DNA of 64,000 bases, from NCBI GenBank assembly GCA_020002265.1, contig CP048228.1, positions 496,001-560,000 of the forward strand. Reading direction: 5' to 3'. The DNA comes from Anaplasmataceae bacterium AB001_6 (lineage in GTDB: Bacteria > Pseudomonadota > Alphaproteobacteria > Rickettsiales > Anaplasmataceae). Every line of letters begins with the position of its first letter. The first letter of the stretch is position 1. The notes under the pieces were generated by a model, which worked only from the letters and a program-made list of their open reading frames with translations, did not search any database and had not been told where the DNA came from. Below, in pieces: positions 17,999-25,955 of the stretch. A program made the translations under genes and the position numbers.

Positions 17999-19030
17999 AT
18001 GAAAATAAGAAACAGGTTATTGGGAAGCCTATCCTTGATTGCTGTTATGGGCGTTGCATCTTTGGCATCTGTCTCTGACGCGTCGGCATTAGCTGCTTCT
18101 GGGAAATCAGGTAGCAAGGGTGTGCAAGTAGGCATCTTTTATTCTCCAAGTATATTTAATGGTAAAATTGATATAAGCAGTCCTGCGGGATATACGATAC
18201 AAGGTGATACGGATGAATTTACACAAACCGTTGATTTTAAAGACCACACAGACTTTTCTTGGTTAGGCGGTGGAGCTAAAGTTGGTTACAGAATGGGTAA
18301 CATTGTTATTTCTGCTGTTACTGACTACCGTAAAGCGGATTATTACGCAAATAAAGATAACAAGGATGCTGCTTATGCTATAAGCGGAAAAGATGGCGAC
18401 TTCAGTAAACCTAGTGTGCCATCAGGTAGTGATGTAGATAGTGGTGGGCTAAGTGAGCTAGAAAATGTTGCTCCTAAACCAACTGATGCTGCTGCTTATA
18501 AAATTGACTTTAAAGATGTTTCTAAGTGGTACAGCGGAATTGATGTTGATTACATGGTAAACCTAACTAAAGGAATGTCAGCTTCTGTAGGTGTTGGTGC
18601 TGGAATGGAATATAATACAATAAATGTTAAGTATTCTGATAAAAAAGGAGGATCAATAAACCTAAAACCACCACTTGCTGCTCCTAACGTGGAGGCTAAG
18701 TTAACAGCATTGCCTTTTGTTATGCAGGGTAATTTAGGTTTTGGCTATGAAGTAATGCCTGGGATAACTCCTTATGTTGGTTATACTCTAAGGTATTCTT
18801 TTGAAACTGATTTTGATTCAAACAGCCTTGCTGTGCGTCATTGTTCAGAAGATAAGATCTACACAGATGATCCCGACGCCAGCAGCAACAACACGGTTGA
18901 TAAAGATGGTAACTGGCTGACAAGTCACCCAGATCCGAACAACGACCAAACTAAAACAACAAATCTTCCTATAAAACTTAAAAGTAATGTTGACCACATC
19001 TTCAAAGTTGGTGTAAACTTTACTTTCTAA
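17999..19030 (+). CDS. Msp2/P44-type outer membrane protein, array member 5
   Basis: A 343-aa precursor, the longest of the four close paralogues. The signal peptide ends near residue 30 (SDASALAAS). It shares FSWLGGGAKVGYRMGN, SAVTDYRKADYYA, KWYSGIDVDYMVNLTKG, TALPFVMQGNLGFGYEV and PGITPYVGYTLRYSFET with its neighbours. Extra length lies in loops at about residues 120-160, rich in Asp/Ser/Pro, and 275-320, rich in Asp/Asn. The last loop is encoded by markedly GC-richer DNA (54 of 120 bases G+C at 18841-18960), unlike the rest of the gene, which suggests acquisition by recombination. The C-terminus is GVNFTF. Confidence 0.88.
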   Translation: MKIRNRLLGSLSLIAVMGVASLASVSDASALAASGKSGSKGVQVGIFYSPSIFNGKIDISSPAGYTIQGDTDEFTQTVDFKDHTDFSWLGGGAKVGYRMGNIVISAVTDYRKADYYANKDNKDAAYAISGKDGDFSKPSVPSGSDVDSGGLSELENVAPKPTDAAAYKIDFKDVSKWYSGIDVDYMVNLTKGMSASVGVGAGMEYNTINVKYSDKKGGSINLKPPLAAPNVEAKLTALPFVMQGNLGFGYEVMPGITPYVGYTLRYSFETDFDSNSLAVRHCSEDKIYTDDPDASSNNTVDKDGNWLTSHPDPNNDQTKTTNLPIKLKSNVDHIFKVGVNFTF

Positions 19031-19065
19031 TCTCTCTAGTAGAGATTACTTGCAAGATATTTTTA

Positions 19066-19117
19066 GATTCGCGTTGTATTTTTCTCCATAATAATATTCA
19101 ACGCGAATCAGTCCTTT
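19066..19117 (+). terminator. Hairpin terminator after array member 5
   Basis: Perfect 11-bp arms GATTCGCGTTG (19066-19076) and CAACGCGAATC (19099-19109), with a 22-nt loop and a T-rich tail. It differs in sequence from the cassette after members 4, 6 and 7. A smaller hairpin (AATCTCT / AGAGATT, 19029-19047) lies just before it. Confidence 0.7.
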
Positions 19118-19202
19118 ATTTCAAAATTCTTGTTCATCTTTGCTTTTTTTCATCAAATTATCCTCAATTTCCTAATTAATAGGGGTCTATCCTAAAATTT
19201 GT

Positions 19203-19232
19203 TTGACAAATCATTTTTGTTTGTTTTATAAT
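19203..19232 (+). promoter_or_regulatory. Consensus sigma70 promoter of array member 6
   Basis: TTGACA at 19203-19208 and TATAAT at 19227-19232, both perfect consensus, with an 18-bp spacer beginning AATCAT. It is the best promoter match found in the window and lies 75 bases before the ATG at 19307. Confidence 0.88.
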
Positions 19233-19242
19233 GGCTGCGTTT

Positions 19243-19262
19243 CTTGTATATGCCAATACAAG
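19243..19262 (+). promoter_or_regulatory. 5' UTR inverted repeat, copy 2
   Basis: CTTGTAT (19243-19249) and ATACAAG (19256-19262) with a 6-nt loop. Compared with copies 1 and 3 (CTTGCAT / ATGCAAG) both arms have changed together (C-G to T-A), so pairing is preserved. Confidence 0.68.
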
Positions 19263-19306
19263 TCTAGATTTGAATCAAAAACAAACTAATTGAGGTATTT
19301 TTTAAT

Positions 19307-20158
19307 ATGAAAATAAAAAACAGATTATTAAGAAGCCTATCCTTGATTGCTGTTATAAGTGTTGTATCTTTGACGTCTGTCTCTGTTACAACAGCTTCTG
19401 CTGCTTCTAAAAAAGCAAGCAGTGATAGTATACAAGTAGGTATTTTTTATTCTCCAAGTATCATCAATGATAAAATTGATGTAACCAATCCTAAAGAGGT
19501 TAGCGCTAACGATTTAACAGGCACTATAGATTTTAAAGATCACACAAAATTTGCTTGGTTAGGTGGTGGAGCTAAAGTTGGTTACAAAATGGGTGACATT
19601 GTTATCTCTGCTGTTACTGACTACCGTAAAACAAATTATTACCTAGATAAAGATAATGTGGATATTCCTTATCAAATAGATGGTGGTAATACTCCTACTC
19701 TACCTGCAGCAGAAGGTATTGGTGCTTATCTTATAGATTTTAAAGATGTTTCTAAGTGGTACACTGGAATTGATGTTGATTATATAATAGCTATATCAAA
19801 AGAAATGTCAGTAGCTGTAGGTGCTGGTGCTGGTATGGAATATAATACAATGAACATTAACTATTTTAAAGCAAATGATACAGGTGATGACGCTGTGCCA
19901 GCTGAAGCTAAATTGACAGCTTTACCTTTTGCTATGCAAGGTAATGCAAGTTTTGGTTATGAAGTAATGCCTGGGATAACTCCTTATGTTGGTTATACTC
20001 TAAGGTATTCTTTTGAAACTGACTTGAAACCAAAAGACGATGCTGTAAAACTTGCTGGCAGTTTTGTTGGTGGTAAAGTAATTTCTGTAGACCTTCCTAT
20101 GAAGCTTAAAAGTAGCGTTGACCACATCTTCAAAATTGGTGTAAACTTTACTTTCTAA
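19307..20158 (+). CDS. Msp2/P44-type outer membrane protein, array member 6
   Basis: A 283-aa precursor with a signal peptide of about 32 residues (VTTASAASKK). It is nearly identical to member 7 in the conserved barrel blocks: GIFYSPSIINDKID, FAWLGGGAKVGYKMGD, SAVTDYRKTNYYL, KWYTGIDVDYIIAISKEMS, VAVGAGAGMEYNTMNI, TALPFAMQGNASFGYEV, and a C-terminal GVNFTF. It differs mainly in loops at about residues 60-70, 115-135, 190-205 and 258-268. It has a consensus promoter, the 5' UTR inverted repeat and the shared terminator cassette, so it looks like an expressed, self-contained unit. Confidence 0.9.
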   Translation: MKIKNRLLRSLSLIAVISVVSLTSVSVTTASAASKKASSDSIQVGIFYSPSIINDKIDVTNPKEVSANDLTGTIDFKDHTKFAWLGGGAKVGYKMGDIVISAVTDYRKTNYYLDKDNVDIPYQIDGGNTPTLPAAEGIGAYLIDFKDVSKWYTGIDVDYIIAISKEMSVAVGAGAGMEYNTMNINYFKANDTGDDAVPAEAKLTALPFAMQGNASFGYEVMPGITPYVGYTLRYSFETDLKPKDDAVKLAGSFVGGKVISVDLPMKLKSSVDHIFKIGVNFTF

Positions 20159-20193
20159 TTTCTCTCTAACTGAGATTATTATTTAAGTATTCT

Positions 20194-20232
20194 AGACCCG
20201 TGTTGTATATATCAGCACGGGTCTTTTTTATT
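20194..20232 (+). terminator. Terminator cassette, copy B
   Basis: Hairpin 20194-20224 (AGACCCGTGTTG / CAGCACGGGTCT, loop TATATAT) followed by a T run. The 77 bases at about 20155-20231 are identical or nearly so to the cassette after member 7. Confidence 0.9.
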
Positions 20233-20335
20233 TATTTAATTTGCTTTTTTTTGCTTTTTTTTTTACTTTTTTATATTTATATTCATAAAATAGCATATAA
20301 ATTTCTAATCAGTTGAAATTAATCCTAATATTTGT

Positions 20336-20365
20336 TTGACTAATCATATTTTTTTGTTTTACAAT
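20336..20365 (+). promoter_or_regulatory. Sigma70-type promoter of array member 7
   Basis: TTGACT at 20336-20341 and TACAAT at 20360-20365 with an 18-bp spacer beginning AATCATATT. It matches the promoters of members 5 and 6 in layout and in the flanking TTTG and GTGTTTTCTTG sequences. Confidence 0.8.
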
Positions 20366-20376
20366 AAATGTGTTTT

Positions 20377-20396
20377 CTTGCATATCTTAATGCAAG
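20377..20396 (+). promoter_or_regulatory. 5' UTR inverted repeat, copy 3
   Basis: CTTGCAT (20377-20383) and ATGCAAG (20390-20396) with a 6-nt loop, 11 bases after the -10 box, as in copies 1 and 2. Confidence 0.68.
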
Positions 20397-20446
20397 TCTA
20401 GATTTGAATTAAAATTAAAAACAAAACTAATTGAGGTATTTTTAAT

Positions 20447-21250
20447 ATGAAAATAAGAAACAGGTTATTAGGAAGCCTATCCTTGATTGCTGTTATGAGT
20501 GTTGTATCTTTGGCATCAGCTTCTGCTGCAACAACTTCTGCTGCTTCTAAAAAAGCAAGCAGTGATGGTATGCAAGTAGGTATTTTTTATTCTCCAAGTA
20601 TCATTAATGATAAAATTGATGCAACTGCTGAGGCTGCTGGCGCAGAAGTAAAACCAATAGACCTTACAGGTAACACAAAATTTGCTTGGTTAGGTGGTGG
20701 AGCTAAAGTTGGTTACAAAATGGGTGATGTTGTTATCTCTGCTGTTACTGACTACCGTAAAACAGATTATTACGCATCTGATGATAACAAGGATCTACCT
20801 TTCCCTGTCCCTACTGCTACTGCTACTGCTACTGATGCTGGTAAGATTGAGAGCTTTGTAGATGTTAGTAAATGGTACACTGGAATTGACGTTGATTACA
20901 TGATAGCTATATCAAAAGAAATGTCAGTAGCTGTAGGTGCTGGTGCTGGTATGGAATATAATACAATGAATATTAAGTATGGTACTACTGATACTACTGG
21001 TGCTGCTATCTCCGCAGACGCTAAACTAACAGCTTTACCTTTTGCTTTGCAAGGTAATGCAAGTTTTGGTTATGAAGTAACTCCTGGAATAACTCCTTAT
21101 GTTGGTTATACTCTAAGATACGCTTTTGAAACTGATTTGAAACCAAAAGACGATGCTGTAACACTTAACACTAATCTTGGGCTTAAAGAATTAAAGCTTA
21201 AAAGTAGCGTTGACCACATCTTCAAAATTGGTGTAAATTTTGCTTTCTAA
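20447..21250 (+). CDS. Msp2/P44-type outer membrane protein, array member 7
   Basis: A 267-aa precursor with a signal peptide of about 31 residues (TTSAASKK). It carries the same barrel blocks as members 4-6 (FAWLGGGAKVGYKMGD, KWYTGIDVDYMIAISKEMS, TALPFALQGNASFGYEV, PGITPYVGYTLRYAFET) and ends GVNFAF. The loop near residues 120-135 is encoded by three exact copies of ACTGCT (20813-20830), giving alternating Thr-Ala. The promoter, 5' UTR and terminator match member 6 closely, so the two units arose by recent duplication or are kept alike by gene conversion. Confidence 0.9.
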   Translation: MKIRNRLLGSLSLIAVMSVVSLASASAATTSAASKKASSDGMQVGIFYSPSIINDKIDATAEAAGAEVKPIDLTGNTKFAWLGGGAKVGYKMGDVVISAVTDYRKTDYYASDDNKDLPFPVPTATATATDAGKIESFVDVSKWYTGIDVDYMIAISKEMSVAVGAGAGMEYNTMNIKYGTTDTTGAAISADAKLTALPFALQGNASFGYEVTPGITPYVGYTLRYAFETDLKPKDDAVTLNTNLGLKELKLKSSVDHIFKIGVNFAF

Positions 21251-21285
21251 TTTCTCTCTAACTGAGATTATTATTTAAGTATTCT

Positions 21286-21327
21286 AGACCCGTGTTGTAT
21301 ATATCAGCACGGGTCTTTTTTATTATT
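21286..21327 (+). terminator. Terminator cassette, copy C
   Basis: Hairpin 21286-21316, the same sequence as copy B, followed by TTTTTTATT. It ends the transcription unit of member 7. Confidence 0.9.
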
Positions 21328-21352
21328 AAATATATTTGTTTTATAATATAAC

Positions 21353-21424
21353 TTTTCAATTTATAGTAGAAAATCTCCTTTTATTTTAACTAAAATAAAA
21401 TATTTTCAATTTATAGTAGAAAAA
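21353..21424 (+). repeat. Direct repeats flanking a perfect palindrome upstream of array member 8
   Basis: A 21-bp sequence, TTTTCAATTTATAGTAGAAAA, occurs at 21353-21373 and again at 21403-21423, exactly 50 bp apart. Between them lies a perfect inverted repeat, TTTTATTTTA / TAAAATAAAA (21379-21388 and 21391-21400), with a 2-nt centre. The block ends 35 bases before the ATG of member 8. It looks like a regulatory site or a duplication scar; I do not see it elsewhere in the window. Confidence 0.6.
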
Positions 21425-21458
21425 TATTTTTTGTGTTGATTTTTTTGGGGAACTATAA

Positions 21459-23294
21459 ATGAGAATTAAACATAAAGTAAGAGGATGCCTTACGTTATTG
21501 GCAGTTTTTTGTGCAACATCTTTTAGTTTAAGCGAATTAAATGCTGCTGATAAAGCTATAAATAAAAAGAAATCTGGTATGTATATTGGAGGCTTTTATG
21601 CTCCCAGTAACATGATGCTTCCTAAAATTAATACTAGTGGTGATAGTGGATCATCAAGTGCTGGTGGTGCATCTATAAATATAGATGATAGTGTAACTCC
21701 AGCTTTACCTGCAACTGGAACTATAAACTTGCCTGGAGCATCTGGAGGCAATGGTGGAATTTTGCTAACAGACAAAAGTGAATGGGCTAATTTAGGAATA
21801 GGAGGGGAAATTGGATACAATTTTGGTAACTTTTCTGTAGGAGCATTAATAGATTATAGAAAATATGAAGATGATTCAACCAGTAGTGATAGTGGTACTT
21901 CAGATGCTGGAGGAACAAGTGTTACTACGTTGTTTGAAGCACATGAAAGTGCTGGTAACATTGACCCTTTGGCCTATGATACTAATCATGTATTTACAGC
22001 TATTCCTTTAAATATACAATCAATAGTAAATGGTACTTATACTGGTGTAGATAATAGAGCTGTACGCTATGTAGATAGCGGTGCTGATGGCGGTATAACA
22101 AATAATACTTTGAATATAATTGATGTAAAAGATAGTGGCGAAAGTGTAAATTCTGGTGGAATTTTAAGTAGTGGAACTGGAACGGACTATGATATAACAA
22201 ATTCTGATGGTTTTGTTAGTAATGGACAATTAGGACAAAGTGATAGTATTAACGGAAGATTATTGGGCTTTAAAGCTGTTTCTACTGGAACTACTACTAG
22301 TGTAAAAATAAGCAAGATGGAAAAGACATTCTTAGGTGCTGTTGCTGATTATAATATTAATATTAGTCCCAAATTTACAGCTTTTATAGGTGCTGGTGCT
22401 GGTGTTGATATTGTCAAAGGTACTACAAAAATTACTGGTGGTGGAACTACTAACATTTATGCTACTAAACAAACTGATCCTATTTCTGCATTTGAAGCAA
22501 CAGGTACAGATGCTATATATAAATTCACTCCAGAAACTCCTGAAGGTTTAATGATATATAAATTAGCAGGTAGTAGTGAATATATCCATGAAGGACAAAA
22601 GCATCCTTCTGCTACAAATAATTATGCATTAACTTATAAATTAAGTGGACCTGTTGCTCTTACAGGAGAAAATGGGCCTACAGGTACAGCAAATTCATTA
22701 CTGGTTGCTAAGTACTCTGAACCATTTATGCTAGATGAATCAAAATTACCTGCACATAATATGCAATTGGCTGATGAAGATTATGATGATGCTACGCTAA
22801 TTGGAACTTATACTTTTTCAGATATAGATGTATCAAAAGATTTTGATACTAGCGTATTTGCTATGCAAGGTAGAGTAGGTATTGAATATCGTATTTCTGA
22901 TTCTATAGCTCCTTATGCTACATACACTGCTAGATACAGTGCATCAAAAGATATTACCGTTAATTTAGATAATAATTCATCTAGTGATGGTGCTCTTGGT
23001 GTATTAGATATAACTAGTGGAGAAATTGCTCCACATACAGTTAACATTGCTCATACAAATTGTGATCTAACTGTACAACCTGGTGATCTTGCTAATATAT
23101 TGCAAACTCCTGTAATGGCAGATACAGTAACATCTACGGTAGATACTACTAACAAAGTAACGATAACTGTTCCTAGTGATAACGGTACTATGCGTAATAC
23201 TACACCTTCTTCGGTAGGCGACAAAAGCGTTAAAGTAAGCATACCTAATGCTTTAGACCATGTGTTTGCTATAGGTGTTAAATTCTATTTTTAA
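21459..23294 (+). CDS. Large Msp2/P44-related outer membrane protein, array member 8
   Basis: A 611-aa precursor, about twice the family's usual size. The signal peptide ends near residue 30 (LSELNAADK). The same barrel landmarks occur in order but are separated by long insertions: GMYIGGFYAPSNM, ANLGIGGEIGYNFGNFSVGALIDYRKYE, MEKTFLGAVADYNI, FTAFIGAGAGVDIVKG, VFAMQGRVGIEYRISDS, PYATYTARYSASKD and a terminal GVKFYF. The insertions (about residues 150-285 and 325-460, plus a C-terminal loop) are Gly/Ser/Thr/Asp-rich and probably surface exposed. It is paralogous to member 9 along its length. A palindrome-and-repeat block lies upstream and a perfect terminator downstream. Confidence 0.85.
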   Translation: MRIKHKVRGCLTLLAVFCATSFSLSELNAADKAINKKKSGMYIGGFYAPSNMMLPKINTSGDSGSSSAGGASINIDDSVTPALPATGTINLPGASGGNGGILLTDKSEWANLGIGGEIGYNFGNFSVGALIDYRKYEDDSTSSDSGTSDAGGTSVTTLFEAHESAGNIDPLAYDTNHVFTAIPLNIQSIVNGTYTGVDNRAVRYVDSGADGGITNNTLNIIDVKDSGESVNSGGILSSGTGTDYDITNSDGFVSNGQLGQSDSINGRLLGFKAVSTGTTTSVKISKMEKTFLGAVADYNINISPKFTAFIGAGAGVDIVKGTTKITGGGTTNIYATKQTDPISAFEATGTDAIYKFTPETPEGLMIYKLAGSSEYIHEGQKHPSATNNYALTYKLSGPVALTGENGPTGTANSLLVAKYSEPFMLDESKLPAHNMQLADEDYDDATLIGTYTFSDIDVSKDFDTSVFAMQGRVGIEYRISDSIAPYATYTARYSASKDITVNLDNNSSSDGALGVLDITSGEIAPHTVNIAHTNCDLTVQPGDLANILQTPVMADTVTSTVDTTNKVTITVPSDNGTMRNTTPSSVGDKSVKVSIPNALDHVFAIGVKFYF

Positions 23295-23520
23295 TATCTA
23301 ATCAATATTTTTTATGATAATACACGCAATATTATGATACGAATATTGCGTGTTTATATTTTTTCCATATTTCTTTGATAGGATATCCTTATATTTATCA
23401 AAAAATTTGATGATTAGCATGGATATTCGTACCCAACATTTTAAATTATGTATTTATAGGTATTAAATTCTATTTTTAATATCTAATCAATATTTTTTAT
23501 GATAATACACGCAATATTGT
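23271..23520 (+). repeat. Duplicated 3' end of the large antigen gene
   Basis: The last 24 bases of member 8 plus the start of its 3' UTR (23271-23333) recur at 23456-23518 with a single mismatch, a period of 185 bp. The second copy encodes an orphan GIKFYF plus stop and only the left half of the terminator hairpin. It is the remnant of a gene copy or a short segmental duplication. Confidence 0.85.
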
Positions 23521-23680
23521 GATGTGATAATTATGAATCCAATTTTTCTTGATTTTTAGATAGATATTCTTGAATTTTGCTAGTAAATTCAGATCGATTA
23601 ATTGATCGTTGTTTACAGCTAAGATTTTATTTTATTTTTTTGATATGGGGGTTGCTATGTAATTTTTTTGGTGATTATAA
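23295..23680. other. Intergenic region between array members 8 and 9
   Basis: This 386-bp stretch holds the terminator of member 8, the duplicated 3' tail, and then about 160 bases of AT-rich leader for member 9 with no clear promoter. Nothing else was recognised. Confidence 0.5.
23322..23365 (+). terminator. Hairpin terminator after array member 8
   Basis: Perfect 12-bp arms ACACGCAATATT (23322-23333) and AATATTGCGTGT (23342-23353) with an 8-nt loop, followed by TTATATTTTTT. Confidence 0.88.
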
Positions 23681-25591
23681 ATGAAAAGTAAATGTAAAGT
23701 AAGAACTTGCCTTACGCTGTTGGCAATTTTTTCTATAACATCTTTTAATCTGGAAGAATTGAAAGCCGATGATAAAGTTAAAGTTATGCTTATGCTGAAG
23801 AGAAAAGAGGTGAAGCCTAGACCTGGTATGTATGTTGGCGGTTTTTATTCTCCTAGCAATATGACACTTCCTGAGATCGGTTCTTCTGAAGCTATGGCGC
23901 TTAATGTTGAAAATATAAGCGTAAATATTACTGAAGTAGATTCTACAGTTGTTCCTAATTTATCTGGTGTTGTAAATTTGAATGTACCTAATTTAGGAGA
24001 AACGAAGATACCTTCGAATGATAAAGAGGCAAAATGGTCAAAATTAGGGTTTGGAGGAGAAATTGGATATAATTTCGGTAACTTTTCTATAGGGGCATTA
24101 ATAGATTATAGAAAATATGAAGCTACTTTAGCAGGTGTTGATAAATTATTAACTACTTCTTCTGCATATACATCTCCTGCATATACATTTATTGAAGATC
24201 ATGAACCAATTCTTTTGGACCCTTCTGGTATCGATGATGCTGCTCATTATGTTAATCCTGACCGTGTTTTTACAACTATTCCTTTGAATGTAAAATCGAT
24301 GGCGGTAGGTACAAAGGCGTTTTTAAAAGACGCAGAAAACAGAGCTGTACTTTATGAAGATTTAGGCAAAGATGATGGTAGAACAAATAATACCTTAAAT
24401 GCAATTAAAGCGATATTAAAAGATGGTAGCATAGCTTATGATACCTCAGGTGTTTTAAATAAGAGACAAGGGGAGAACTATGATTTAGAAAACGTTACAC
24501 ATAATCTTAATATCACAGAAGGACAATTAGGGCTAAGTGATGGTTTAATTGGAAGAGGGATAGGTTTTAAGACTATTCTTGATAAATCTCCTGCTATTAT
24601 AACAAAGATAACTAATATGGAAAAAACGTTCTTAGGTGCTGTTGCCGATTATAACATTAATTTTACTCCTAAATTTGCGGCTTTCGTGGGTGTGGGTGCT
24701 GGTATTAATCTTGTTAAGGGTAAAGCAAATATTTCTGCTGGAGCTTATAATTTTAAAATTTATCCTACCATAGACACTAATGATATTTCTGGTTTTAAAT
24801 CAACAAGTGGTGATACGATATATAATTTTGCACCTACTTCGGGTGCTTCGACACCAGAAGATGCATGGATACACATATTAACAGCAGGTAGTCTTGTAGG
24901 GGATGGTGGTGAGCATATTGCTAATATGCAAGGAATTCCTGAGCTTGATTATAATCTTCGTTATCAATATGCGAAACTTGTGGATGGAAGTGCCGTTATG
25001 GTTGATGGTACAAGTGGACCTGAAGGAACAAAAAATTCTATATTAATTGCTAAATTTTCTGAACCAATTGAGTTAAAAGAAGTAGCACCTCACAATAAAA
25101 ATCTAGGAGATGATGCTTATAAAGATGAATTGATTGCTACTTATAGTACTTCAGATTTGGATACATCAGGAGATTTTAATACTAATGTATTTGCTGCACA
25201 AGGTAGAATAGGTATTGAATACCATATTTCTGATTTTATAGCTCCTTATGCTGCATATACTGCCAGATATAGTGCAGCAAAAGATGTTAATGTTGATATG
25301 CCAATAGCTACTTTTAATAATAAGTTAGACATTTCTACTGGAAAAGAAATTGTACCACATAAAATTACGGTTGAAAATGACAATGATATTCTTGCTAAAC
25401 CTAGTGTTGAAACAGATTATATTAAAACACCTAAAGTAAAATCTTTATATGAAGTAGATAGTAGCAAAGTAGCACTAACAGCTAATATTAGCAATTCTAT
25501 AAAAAATGAGGATAAAGTTAAGAATGTTAAAGTAAGCATACCTAGTTCCTTGGATCATGTATTTACTGTAGGTATTAAATTCTATTTTTAA
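23681..25591 (+). CDS. Large Msp2/P44-related outer membrane protein, array member 9
   Basis: A 636-aa precursor, paralogue of member 8. The signal peptide ends near residue 30 (LEELKADD). It shares GMYVGGFYSPSNM, KLGFGGEIGYNFGNFSIGALIDYRKYE, MEKTFLGAVADYNINFTPKF, AFVGVGAGINLVKG, VFAAQGRIGIEYHISDF, PYAAYTARYSAAKD and a terminal GIKFYF. The long loops align in position with those of member 8 but differ in sequence, the pattern expected of surface loops diversifying under immune or host pressure. A 13-bp hairpin terminator follows at 25634. Confidence 0.85.
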   Translation: MKSKCKVRTCLTLLAIFSITSFNLEELKADDKVKVMLMLKRKEVKPRPGMYVGGFYSPSNMTLPEIGSSEAMALNVENISVNITEVDSTVVPNLSGVVNLNVPNLGETKIPSNDKEAKWSKLGFGGEIGYNFGNFSIGALIDYRKYEATLAGVDKLLTTSSAYTSPAYTFIEDHEPILLDPSGIDDAAHYVNPDRVFTTIPLNVKSMAVGTKAFLKDAENRAVLYEDLGKDDGRTNNTLNAIKAILKDGSIAYDTSGVLNKRQGENYDLENVTHNLNITEGQLGLSDGLIGRGIGFKTILDKSPAIITKITNMEKTFLGAVADYNINFTPKFAAFVGVGAGINLVKGKANISAGAYNFKIYPTIDTNDISGFKSTSGDTIYNFAPTSGASTPEDAWIHILTAGSLVGDGGEHIANMQGIPELDYNLRYQYAKLVDGSAVMVDGTSGPEGTKNSILIAKFSEPIELKEVAPHNKNLGDDAYKDELIATYSTSDLDTSGDFNTNVFAAQGRIGIEYHISDFIAPYAAYTARYSAAKDVNVDMPIATFNNKLDISTGKEIVPHKITVENDNDILAKPSVETDYIKTPKVKSLYEVDSSKVALTANISNSIKNEDKVKNVKVSIPSSLDHVFTVGIKFYF

Positions 25592-25633
25592 TAAATTTAA
25601 TGTCTAATGAATATTGTTTATATTGCCTTTGAA

Positions 25634-25675
25634 AAAAAGCATCTTTAAAATTTTTTTCATTAAAAGATGCTTTTT
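25634..25675 (+). terminator. Hairpin terminator after array member 9
   Basis: Perfect 13-bp arms AAAAAGCATCTTT (25634-25646) and AAAGATGCTTTTT (25663-25675), the second arm ending in a T run. Confidence 0.82.
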
Positions 25676-25742
25676 GGATTTTAGAGAATGATGCTTTTTT
25701 GCTATCTATAGATGATAGATCAATATAAAGAATTGTTTTATA

Positions 25743-25955
25743 TTGTTTGTAATTTTTTGTACAATTTGTACAATATTTTTTAGTTTAAGTGCTGTTGATA
25801 AGGACAATATTCTCTAAAATTAGCATTAGGGGGCAAGTAGTGATCAGTAATTTTTTTATTTCGTTATTTTCTTTAGTAAGTAACAGCGTCAAAGTAAATA
25901 TGACCGATATCTTATAGTAATTCATTACTATAGAGATTAAAGTGTATTTTTATGA
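25743..25955 (+). pseudogene. Remnant of a third large antigen gene, internally deleted
   Basis: About 25743-25803 translates to LFVIFCTICTIFFSLSAVDK, matching the signal peptide of member 8 (LLAVFCATSFSLS, then ADK). About 25883-25952 translates to SVKVNMTDIL, two stops, then FITIEIKVYF, matching the C-terminus SVKVSIPNALDHVFAIGVKFYF region of member 8. The ~1.7 kb that should lie between is gone and the remainder carries stops. The 3' flank also resembles that of member 8, so the ancestral duplication included the terminator region. Confidence 0.7.

Noticed and set aside
18720-18923. Open frame antisense to array member 5
   Set aside because: It overlaps conserved barrel codons and the GC-rich loop; its Cys/Tyr-rich translation is a composition artefact.
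13795-25591. Tandem repeats as a CRISPR array or insertion sequence cluster
   Set aside because: The repeats are whole paralogous genes and their UTRs; there are no short regularly spaced repeats, transposase genes or IS-type terminal repeats.
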